From: Leucosporidium creatinivorum | Taxonomy: Eukaryota > Basidiomycota > Microbotryomycetes > Leucosporidiales > Leucosporidiaceae | Assembly (NCBI GenBank): GCA_001600635.1 | Contig: BCKL01000013.1 | Coordinates: 156,722-220,721, forward strand | Length of the DNA stretch: 64,000 bases | Reading direction: 5' to 3' | Shown here: positions 22,150 through 31,964 of the stretch, piece by piece | Layout of the letters: each line of letters begins with the position of its first letter | How positions within the stretch are numbered: the first letter of the stretch is position 1 | Notes under the pieces: generated by a model | Told to the model about the DNA's origin: nothing | Seen by the model: the letters and a program-made list of their open reading frames with translations, nothing else | The model's database searches: none | Translations under genes and position numbers: made by a program

Positions 22150-23215
22150 TTAGAAGGCGAGGACGGCGGTGAGTCCAGCGCCGAGCAGGAGGGTCATCGA
22201 GGCGACGAGGTTGTTTCCGGCCTGTGGGAAAGACGGCGAGGGTTAGCCAGCGTCTTTTAATGAGTACGAGAACTTCGTGCTTACCGAGGCGGGTGCTCCA
22301 GTAGCGGCAGCGCCGGCCTTCGAGGTCACGGATCCCAGAACACCAGTCGCAGCCGAAACGGCCGACGACGCGCCACCAGCGGCAGACGACGCCTTGGATG
22401 CGGCTCCCGAAGTAGCTCCCGCAGCCTTGGAGCCAGATCCGGTGGCTGAGAAGCAGATGCAAAAGTCAGCTCGGAGGTGGGAGAGGAACTCGGTGGTGAG
22501 GCTCACCTCCAGCGGCGATCGAGCTGGCAACCGAGCTGGCAGCCTTCGAAGCAGAGCCGGAGAGAGTAGTAGATCCGGCACCACTGGCGGAGGATCCTCC
22601 TAATGAGCGGGAAGAGGGAAGAGGTCAGTACTCGTTCAGCGAGGTTCGATCGGGCGAGGCCCGCGCCAAAGCTCACCAGCGGCGGAGACCGACTGAGCTA
22701 CAGCGGCGGTGTCGATGTTAACGCCAACGGTCTTGCAGGTTGAGACTCCGACTGCCTCAGCAGCAGTAACCTCAGCAGTGCCGGACTGCAGGAGGGGGAA
22801 GGGAGGGGGAAGGCGGGGTAAGCTCCTCAACTCTCCCAAACTCGGAGCAAGCTGGTACATACGCAGGTGGTCTTGAGGCAGGTAATGGTGGCTACTTGGA
22901 AGGCGCCGTCACCTGTCAAAGATGCCAGGGATGGTCAGCGGGACTCATGACCTCGCCGGTGCCGGCTCCCGCTACTCACCACAGAGGCAAGCGATGTCAG
23001 TTCCACCGCACTTGGTGCCCGAGCCGCTCAGGGCCTTGGTGAAACAGGTCGCGAAGCACGCAGGGGGACTGCTCTGTAGTCGTTGAATGAATAGCAGAGG
23101 TCAGCCAGCCTCCCCGAGTTTAGAGCCAGGGATGTGGGCGAGGGCAAAAACTCACCTGAGCGACGGCGAGGGAGGCAGCGGAGGCGAGGACGACGGTGGC
23201 GAGAGCGAACTTCAT
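22150..23215 (-). CDS. CFEM-domain secreted protein, GPI-type
   Basis: Five to seven short exons from ATG 23215 to TAA 22150 give about 220 residues. A signal peptide (MKFALATVVLASAASLAVAQ) occupies the first exon exactly. The CFEM domain follows with eight cysteines: PACFATC, GTKC, IACLC, ITC, TTC and STC. Then comes a Ser/Ala/Gly-rich stalk and a C-terminal hydrophobic tail (VASMTLLLGAGLTAVLAF) after a small-residue site, as in GPI-anchored proteins. CFEM proteins sit on the fungal surface; some take up haem iron or act in host interaction. A decayed relative with the same intron position lies at 40859-41123. Confidence 0.88.
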
Positions 23216-26200
23216 TTTGGGAGTGAGGAAGAGAAGGTGGCGGTAGGAGGAAGAGAGGGGGGCTCAGCTGAGCGCTCGAAAAGTCCCCGTCGCGAGGTGG
23301 GGGTCGATCGGCCTGGACTCCTCAAGCTTGAGCTTCAAGAGGCAAGAGGAACACCTGCAAGCGGGCTGTAACGCGTCAGCAAGGCCGAAGGAAAATTTGT
23401 AGCATGAGACTTGCTCGGGAAGAACTTAACTTCGCCCGCCGAAGCCAGCGCCGAGCAGCTTGGAGCGGGACCGGAAGTGCAGCGGGAGCACTATTCGAGG
23501 TCGTAAAGACACGCGGACGCGGACTCACTTGCCAGCTTCACGCTGGATTGTCGTCGCCAGCTTCCCCTCCATACAACCTCCCCTCAGCTTCGGCTTCGAC
23601 AAAAGTCTCCTTCGCCGAAAGCAGCCCGCGCGGTCGATTCCGTCGGCTCGGTGCAAGTCCCTTTCCTCGTGAAAGCGCCCAGTGATTCGGTACGTTCGAG
23701 AAAGCCGCGCGAGAGCGAGCGCCTGAAACACCTTGGGAGGAGGGTCGACCAAGGTCCTGCTCCGCCGAAGTTGAGAGGCGAGTCGGGCATAAACGAGCAG
23801 CGGTACAGGTCGTTAATCCTCGAGTCGTGTCTTAATTTACTCGAGTGAGCTTGGGACAGCGCGAAGCGACACGGGAGAGAGCCGAAGAGGCGACGATGGC
23901 TTACGCCGGCGCCTCCGAAAGGCGAGCGGCCGAGATTGCTCGAGTACACGCGCCTCGAGTAGCAGCTAAAGCCGGAAGGTAAGAAGGATGGGTTAGAGAG
24001 CCTGATGGTGTGCTCGAGATCTGCCTGTCGACTCGCGCAGAACGAACCGCAGATAGCTTCTGTGTGGGCAAAGTAGGTAGTTAGCTCTCTTTCGCACTAC
24101 ATCCTGAGCTATACGGCGATCCCCACTTGGCAGGCTGATTTCACTGGCGTGAACGAGCGCATCCAGCTCCGAGCTCAGTGCTGCTGGTCGCGCAGAACAG
24201 CGAGGATACCGTGGTAGTCGGGCTCGAGTGCAGCAGGTTGAGCTTATAGCGAATGTGACTGTGCTGCTGCAGCAGCGTAGGTCTTAGCTCGCTTGCCTCG
24301 GTCGCTTCGTCGAGCTCAAGGTAGCCTGTGCAGCGAAGCTGAGACCGAAGCCTGCTGCTTCCGAAGTCCTGCAGAGTCAAGCTGCTGGCGAAGCAGGCGA
24401 AAGCCGGAGTCGTGCTGCTGTGCGAATATGCAAGAAGCAGAGCCTCCTCTCCTTCCGTTTCCCTTCTCCTCTCCCTTCTTCGCTTTGTCGCAACTGGCAA
24501 TCTGGGCGCGGTGCGGGTGTCGGGGGTGAGGCGCAGCCGAACCAATTGAGATAAAAAGAAAAGAAAAAGAAAAAGAAAAAGAAGGAGAAAGGAGGGAGAG
24601 AATAAGCTTCGCTTCGCCTCACCCGCCGAGCGCACTTGTTCAACTCCGTACACTTGCACCAGTAACAGCAAAATACGTCTGTCGACGCCCGCGGAGACGT
24701 TTCGCTGTGTCTCGAACGCTCCATCGGCGCCTTTTCGTCGACCGAAAGGCTCGCTCGGCGCCGAGGCTTCGGTCTCCTCCATCCTCCAATCTTCTCCAAT
24801 GCTAGCTCCAGCACCTCCACCCTTGGTGATCCCCTGCTAACGAGCATAACCTCGTCCTACACGTTCCAAGTGTCCCTCGTAGGGAACGAGCGCCGACTCG
24901 AGTGGTCGAAAGTCCGACGCCGAACGCTGACAGCGGCGTGCACCGACTGCACTCGTTGCGAGAGAAGCCCGAGAGATCGCTCGGCAGTGCAGCTGGGTCT
25001 TGTAGGAGCTTGTAGGAGAGCGCGCTCAGCGTAGACCGAGACTGCCAGTGCCGAAGTGAAGACCGTCCGAGCAGAGCGAGAGGTAGACGAGTGGGCGAGT
25101 CTGCTGAGAGGATGAGGTCAGGAGGCGTTCGGAAGTATGAGTATCTCTGGAAAAGAGCTACTCATTGAGACACAGGACCAGCCTTTGCCAGAGAAGCTCG
25201 GCCGAAAACCGCTCCCTAGGCGGCACTGAGAGCGGGTTGGGGTCGGCTGAAGAAGACGGAAGTCAGGCATGCCAAAATTTGAGGACCTTGAATAGGTATG
25301 ACGCACCGAGCGAGTAACCAGTCGCCGCCATTCGACCGCCCGAGCAAGCGACAAGCGACGAGCAACGGTCAACGGGCTCATAACGCGCTCGAGGGGACGC
25401 GGAAAGCAAGGTAGGCCGTGCGTAGGGTTTCAAGTATCATTATAGCCCGCTCGGAGAGCTTTAAGCCCACACAGCCCTCCTCGACGGCTGTAAACGACGT
25501 CTACGTAAGGCAAGTTAGACGCAAATGGCGCTGTAGCAAAGCGTTTCGATACCAGCGAGGTTGGGTTGGAGTCGAGTAGGCGTCGATCTAGCTTCCTGTA
25601 CAAGTAATGGCGCGATCGGAAGGAGAAGAGAAATGAAGCAAGATGTGGGGGGAGCGAGAGAGGCTCTGTTCGGGCGGAGGAGCAAGTCCTCGCTCGCTTC
25701 TCTCTCCTTATTCTCTAAAGCCTGCAGAGTGGCTCAGACACGTTCGTTTGTCATTCCTGTGCTGCCTCTAACGTTCTCAATGCCTACAGCATCGGAGCAG
25801 TGTCGAAAATGCTCGGCGCACGCTTCGCAAGCCTCTCGGACTGGTCTTCGGAGGTCGGGGAGAAGAGCTTTCGAGGGATGTCCTTCTTGATTACGCTTCT
25901 GCCGAGCCTAGGGTGCTACAGACCTTTCCTCGTCGAGTACAGAAGGGAAAGGAGAAGTCGCTGCGAAAGGCAACTCAGGTGTGTCAAACATACCTGGGTA
26001 TGTCCCCCAGACACCGCCACCGCGCCGCAATCTGACTGCTCGGCCGAGCAGTTTCTAGACTCGGCGATAGTCTCCCTTCCCAGACCAGTCATCCCTTCTG
26101 GCTAACTTGGTGCAGGGTGACGCTGCTTGCCTGGACTCGCTCGCGCTGGTTTGCCGGCTCTCCCTGTAGTAGCTTGACCATGTGGTGTCGCGCTTGAGGT

Positions 26201-26694
26201 CGCGCTGATTCAAGAGCCTTTCTCCTTTGGCAAGACGAAAACCGAGCGTTTCTCCTCTTCGTAGCTACAGAATCTTGCTTCGGCGCCGAGGAATCCAAGG
26301 AGACAGTCTCGCTTCTGCTCCCCGAGCAGCGGATCACGCCCGAGCAGGTGGGTTGTGTGTGGCTGGTGTTCTACAGAAGAGGGGGCTTCCACGACTCCCG
26401 TGCCCCGCCTCCCTTCCCGCCGGTTGATGGGAGTGAGACAACTCGGCCGGATTCGTCGCTTCCCAGCAAGGATGGTCGTCAGGTCCTCTGCCGGCTTCTC
26501 TACAGAGGAGATCACAGAGATTATCTTGCGCAAGATCCTACCCGTCAGTGTTTCACTGCCCTCACCGAAGCTGCCTAATCCTTCACCTCAAGGGTGAAAC
26601 TCCCTTGCGCTCCCGTTGCTGAGGCGCTTTCTGGCAGGGTGGATCTTGTTCTCTCACCACCACCTTCACATTGACCGCTACATAGCATTGCGGG
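23216..26694. other. 3.5 kb gene-free stretch
   Basis: The longest stretch without a supported gene. Open frames on both strands are short, do not chain through splice signals and show no recognisable domain. Seen within it: a homopurine tract (24551-24600), CTGCTG/CAGCAG-rich sequence at 24180-24420, a direct repeat CTTGTAGGAG twice near 24999-25018, and one short frame (about 26472-26593) with a weak F-box-like helix. It lies between two genes for secreted proteins. Confidence 0.5.
24551..24600. repeat. Homopurine AAAAGA microsatellite
   Basis: About 50 bp of nearly pure A/G made of AAAAG and AAAAAG units passing into GGAGAAAGGAGGG. No gene function is implied. Confidence 0.85.
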
Positions 26695-27935
26695 ATGCTT
26701 TTCGCACCCAACCGACACTCGTTCATCGCGCTCGTCGCTCTCTTCGTCGCATCCGCCTCGGCCGAATGCTTCCCTTCGTGCGTCCCCTCGCGTCCTATTC
26801 TGGAAGCTCGCGGAGAGGCTGACTTGTGCTTTCTCTCTGTTGGTCCACAGTGATACCTACCATCCTGCTACAGACACCACTGTTGAGCAGTGCTGCCCAA
26901 CTTTCCCTGCTCAGCCAGAGAACGTTGAATGTCAGGAGGGGATCGTCAATGGCTTCACCTCGGTAACCTGCTCGTTCCCCGCAAACGGCAACACGCCCTA
27001 CGCCTACCTTGTTCCCGTCACTGATGCTCCGGCCCAGCGTAGGCCTTCCGTCGCGGTACTTCTCATCGCCGAGCTGATCTCGTTTCCTTTGCAGCTCTCT
27101 ACCTTCATCTCCAAGGCGGTGCCGGCGAGTCAACACGCCTGCACGAGGGAGGACATGGATCTCAGATCAACGGTACCATGAAGGCTACTCCCGGATCCGT
27201 CTACTGGGTCTACGTCGGTGCTGGTGGAGGAGCGGCCGATACTAAGGGAGTTCAGTCGGGCCGAGGCGTGTTCTGGGGTGCAGGAGGAGTAGGCTTCTCT
27301 CTCTTTCTTGTCTAGTCTTGACCTCGAGCTGATCTCAAGCATCTTCAACAGGGATACACCAGCGTCGGCGAGGGCAAGCCGAACGGCCAAGACGAGAGCG
27401 GTTCTCACTGCTTCCGTCACTCTTCTCACAACAGTCAAGGCGACTGCCGAATGTGTGCGTTAACCTACTACTGTAACACTCTACATAGCTGACCCTATCC
27501 TCACCCACAGACGTCGCCGCTGGAGGAGGAGGCGCCGGCCCAGCTTCAGAAGGCGAACCCGCTGGCTCTTCCAAGCTCGGCTTGACGCACAACATGTTCG
27601 GCGAGGTTCCCGAGCATGGCAACGCAGGTGGATCAGGCGGAGGATTTATGGGCGGCAAGGTCTGGTCCGGCCACGGCGGAGGAGGAGGAGCCATGAAGCT
27701 CGGCCCTGGAGGCTTCACCACTCTTTACCGCGCTTCGTCTCCCTCGACCATCGCTTTCGCTTCTATTCGCGCTTCCTGCAGCGCTCCACTCTCTACCCTC
27801 CCCTTGACGACCGTCACTACTCCCGCCAGCGAGATCGTCCTTCAAGCCGAATCGCGAGACGGCTCCCGAGCGCTCAACTTTGGCGCCTCCTTCCTCAAGC
27901 GCCGAGGACACACCAAGTTCGCTCGGGACGCCTAG
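26695..27935 (+). CDS. Secreted glycine-rich protein (ALK/LTK-type Gly-rich fold)
   Basis: Exons join from ATG 26695 to TAG 27935 (about 330 residues). A signal peptide (FIALVALFVASASA) is followed by a Cys-containing region (ECFPSDTYHP, EQCCPTFPAQ). The rest has the spacing of the glycine-rich domain of ALK/LTK receptors and related secreted proteins: LQGGAGESTRLHEGGHGSQ, NGTMKATPGSVYWVYVGAGG, a YVAAGGGGAG strand, and then GGSGGGFMGGKVWSG and GHGGGGGAM, ending IVLQAESRDGSRALNFGAS. It is predicted extracellular or wall-associated. The junction before YVAAGGGG uses a GTGCGT donor one codon after CRM; that splice is my choice to keep frame. Confidence 0.75.
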
Positions 27936-28281
27936 ACTAGCGTTCTTCACACCACTGTCCTTACACACCCCTTGTAGCTTCCCTCTCCCCCTGTCTGTAG
28001 CTCTTACTCCTCGCTGTTTCGACCTCACCCACCATCCGCCGCCGCCGGACTCTGCTGGCTACCGTTGCCCTCGCCGGGTACCCCCTTTTCGCTTTCGTGT
28101 AGATAGTTTCGTACCGGGTTTATAGTCCTTTGACGCTGTGCAGTGCCATGAAGGGTCAACTTGAAGTAGTTCGAATTCGCTTGCTGAAGAGAGAGGCTGC
28201 GAGCTGCGAGCTCGGTCGAGGCGTATGGGCATTGATGAGCTAGACTGCAGACCAGCTCGTCTATGTATATCTGCACGCTGC

Positions 28282-30171
28282 TCAGTGTTCGAGCTTGGCC
28301 TTGAGGAAGCCAGCGAGGAGCCCGAGATCGTCTGTTGAGGGCCGAGAAGGGATATGGAGAAAGTCAGCGGAGGGAAAGCAGCAACACCTGGCTCCTCGAC
28401 GGTATAGGAAGTGATGTTTACGTACAGAGGATCTTGAGCGAACCGCAGAGGACGAAACTCCACCGAAGACCGCCCCAGCTCGCGAGGTGGCCCGAAAGGG
28501 TAGGTCCTGGTGCACTTGCCAGGGTCTTGCAGACGTTGATGACTGTGATGAGACGGAGCGCAATAAGGGGAGAGGAAGTGAGTGAGCGCACGTAGAGACG
28601 GAGAGCTCGAGAAGCTCACTGCCGAGGAATCGAGTGCGAGACTCGGCGGGGATGATGGCGGCGAGGAAAGCTCCTGCGAGACGAGTCGAGGGTCAGCGGC
28701 GTCGAATCAAGCAGCAAGATCTCTGCTCACCTCGAACCGACGTGTCCATTGAGGCGATGGAAGCGCGGGCGATGTAGAGCGTAAGTCCCGATGCGAGCGA
28801 GGGTGCGAAGGCGAGGGCGATGGTGATGAGCTGTGCTGGGATATGGGTGCCGACCATGGTGAGGATGATGCCCAACCTCCTTGCGATAGATCCTGCTGCG
28901 AGCTGGGAGAAGCCGGCGATGAGGGAGCCCGCCGAGAAGGTGCGAGTGATGGCCGAGAGGGGAGCGTTGAAGGAGAGGCGGAAGTAGTAGGCGATGAAGG
29001 AGTTGGGGATGAGGGAGGAGGCGAAGGCGTCGAGGGAAAAGATGAGGCAGAGGGCGATGAGCTTGCCCATTGGGAGACGGGGGAGGGGAGCTGGCTCTTC
29101 AGGAGGGGAGAGGAGAGCGTCGGCGGCGGAAGGCGTTTGCTGGCTCTGATTGGCCAGGAGAGGTTGACGCTCGTTGTCGTTTGACGTCGACTGTACAGCG
29201 GGGGCAGTAGTAGGCTTGGCGGGGGCATCCAGCTCGGCATGGGTCGACATCACGAGCGAGGCAATGATCTTGACACCAGCGGCGACCGAGTAGAGGAGGA
29301 ACACGACTCGATAGGCGGCCGTGACGTGCCATCCGGTCTTCTCCAGTTGACTGACGATGATTCCCGAGGTGAGGGCGCCGATGGAAGTTCCAACGAAGCC
29401 CAAGACTTGGTCTGCGAGGGCAAGAGGTCAGCGAGGGTCCCCGAGAAGAGAAGGCTTGAGCCTACACCACATGAGGACGTAGACCCTTGCATCCGGGTTG
29501 ACAAGCTGAGAAAGCATGCCCACCTCGATGGCGGAGAAGGGTCCGACTGTGGGAAAGTCGACGTCAGCTCGGCGAGAAAGACAGCGCCGAGAGGGACAGA
29601 GGCGCACCTTCGTTGCCGCTGGGGGAGACGATTCCGAGCACAGCTGCTGCAAGAAGTGCAACATAACTGCCTGAGAAGTAGAACACGATCTGGAGAGGTG
29701 GTTAGTCAGCACGTTCGGCGCTCGCTATTTGAATCCGGCCTCGCAGCTCACCCCACTCCCTGCCATGAGAAGGGCGCCAGCTGCCAGGACTCGACGACGG
29801 CCGATGGTATCTGCGCTCCATCTGTAACGACGTAGGTGAGCATTCCGTCAACGTCGAAGGAGCGGTCAAGTACTCACGTCACGACGAGCGAAAGCAGGAC
29901 GTCGCCGAGCAAGGTGAGGGATAGGAAGGATCCAACGAGCTTGTCCGAGAAGCCGAGCTTCCGCAAATGCAGCACGAGGATGGGAGCTACAGCGCCGAAC
30001 CTGTGCGTGAGAGTGATGAGCTCGGAGCATGCTGGAGAGCTGCAGATGAGAGACTCACGCGAAGAGGCGGAGGAAACGCGACAGGTACAGCAGAGCGATG
30101 TCTCGCCGAGCATGAGCATGTCCCTCGTGCATGATATGATGGTAACCGAGTTCGTTTGCGAGCGACGGCAT
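28282..30171 (-). CDS. Major facilitator superfamily transporter
   Basis: Exons splice from ATG 30171 to TGA 28282, about 500 residues. Membrane helices fit a 12-TM MFS protein split by a polar central loop (about 60 residues, NDNERQPLLANQSQQTPSA). The first helix pair holds APILVLHLRKLGFSDKLVG and the loop 2-3 motif appears as WSADTIGRRRVLAAG, the MFS motif A (GxxxDxxGRR-like). The second half contains PNSFIAYYFRLSF and ARRLGIILTMVG. It is probably at the plasma or vacuolar membrane. The substrate is not evident; the N-terminal RFLRLFAFGAVAPI resembles uncharacterised fungal MFS members. Confidence 0.82.
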
Positions 30172-30278
30172 GGCGGGCGACGAGAGCGACGAGGCGGTCG
30201 AAGGGAGAGAAAGCTCGCCGGTTCTCCTCCGCCCAGATTCGACTAGTTCGCGGCTACTTCAATACAGATCAGTCTCAG

Positions 30279-31726
30279 ATGCCTGTGAGTAGCTGTTGCC
30301 TCTGACAAAAGACTAGAGCTGATCCGCTTCTCTCCTTCCCCTCAGCGCCATGCCCGCAACAACACCAGCGCCTCGAGCTTCACTTATGCCGAGCGGCAGA
30401 TGCTCAAATCGGGATCCAAGAAGGAGCGATTGGGCCGTGATGCCATGAAGGTGAGCTACAGGCTGTCAGGTGGTAACTTCGACGACAAGCTGACAGCTCG
30501 CTGCCTCCCTTAGAACTTCAACGCCTGCTCGCTGTGCTTGGAAGTCGCTCGTGATCCTCGTTCCTGCTTGGAAGGTCACCTCTACTGCCAGGTGAGCTCT
30601 GCCGAGACGTGCGGAGCGTTAGAAGTGTGCCGCAAGCTGACCCTTGGCTCTCTCGTCTCGCAGGAGTGCATCCTCACCTCGCTACTCGCTCAGAAGAAGG
30701 ATATCAAGCGCCAGAACGTCTTGCTCGATCGTATGCGCGCCGAATCCGAGGAGGAGATGGCCGCTGCTCGCGCTGCAGCTCGCGAGCGCGTCGTCCGCGA
30801 GTTCGAGTCGGCGCAGACCTCGCTTGGTAGCAAGACTATCGCTGGCAAGGCTTCGTTGACGGGACCTTCGACTGGAGGAGCCGAGCGGGGTACCAAGCGG
30901 AAGTTCGACTTGGACGAGGCCGAGATTGAGCGGCTGGCGAAGGAAGCGACCGAGGAAGCCATGGGCCGAACGGCGCTGGAGCTGGCAGAGTCGAGGAAGG
31001 CCAAGCTGCCCAACTTTTGGCTGGTGAGTCTGTGCATGCTTGAGGCTTTCTGAGTCTTGAGGCGCCAACTAACGCCCTTCGTTCGCAGCCTTCACTGACG
31101 CCGAGCTCGACGCCCGACGCCGTGCTAGACGTCAAGCTGCAGACCCTGTGCCAAGTGGCCAAGCCTGCTCACCCCATCAGGTGCGTTTGCTCTGGCTCTT
31201 CGCAGTGCGCCCTCGGCTTAGAGATCCGAGTTGACCTCGATTCCACGGTCCCTCGCAGCCTCAAGAGCCTCACGATCGTCAAGTTCGAGACGGAGAAGAG
31301 CGACAAGGATGCTACAGGAGACGTCGGATGCATCTGCCCGTGCTGCCGCAAGAGTCTCACCAACAACGTCAAGGCTTACGGTGAGCTCTCGCGCTCCTTC
31401 GTCTCGACTTCTCGGCGCTAACCTCTTCCACTCGTCTCCCAGTCGTTCGGCCGTGTGGAGATGTTCTCTGGTATGCTCTCTCGATTCTTCTTAGGTACGC
31501 CTGCCGTTTGCTGAGCCTACTTCGCTTCCCTCTCCCTCCCTCTCCCTCCTCGCCGAACAGCAACACCTGCGTCGACACCCTCTGCCGCCCCGACAAGGCT
31601 TGCGCACACTGCGGAACTGGACTGGACGTCAAAAAGCCCTTCATCGAGCTCAAGCGCGAGGGAACCGGTTTCGCTGCTGGTGGACAAGCCGAGGCGAAGC
31701 GATACGATCTGCAGTTCCAGGGTTGA
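30279..31726 (+). CDS. NOSIP-like (nitric oxide synthase-interacting protein) U-box/RING-like protein
   Basis: The first exon carries only two codons (ATG CCT), then RHARNNTSASSFTYAERQ, which is the family N-terminus. About 310 residues in all. A split zinc/U-box-like domain follows: NACSLCLEVARDPRSC and EGHLYCQECIL, then a long charged coiled coil (LLDRMRAESEEEMAAARAA). The C-terminal second domain has CICPCCRKSL, RPCGDVLC and CRPDKACAHCGTG. NOSIP homologues are spliceosome-associated E3-ligase-like proteins; fungal roles are little known. A nuclear-type basic patch (GTKRKFD) is present. Confidence 0.88.
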
Positions 31727-31964
31727 GAGGGGGGCGCCGAGGTGTCTGGTGTCTGGTGTAGTTGACGAGGGTTGAGTCGTGCTTGTAAGTATGTCGTTCG
31801 CTGTTTCGATGCTGCAGGCGTATAAACGCCCTCGGCTGGCCCGAGCGCTCCTCGGAGCATCGCCGCTTCGGCCTCCTCTCTCAGAAGGACGCACCAAGTT
31901 CTGCGTGTTCGGGTTTGCTTCCGCGCCTTCGAATCGCCATCCTACACTAAACTAGCAGCAGGCG

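Noticed and set aside
24141-24782. Minus-strand 213-codon frame in the gene desert
   Set aside because: It runs through the homopurine tract (giving a Phe/Leu run), has no domain and no supporting splice sites.
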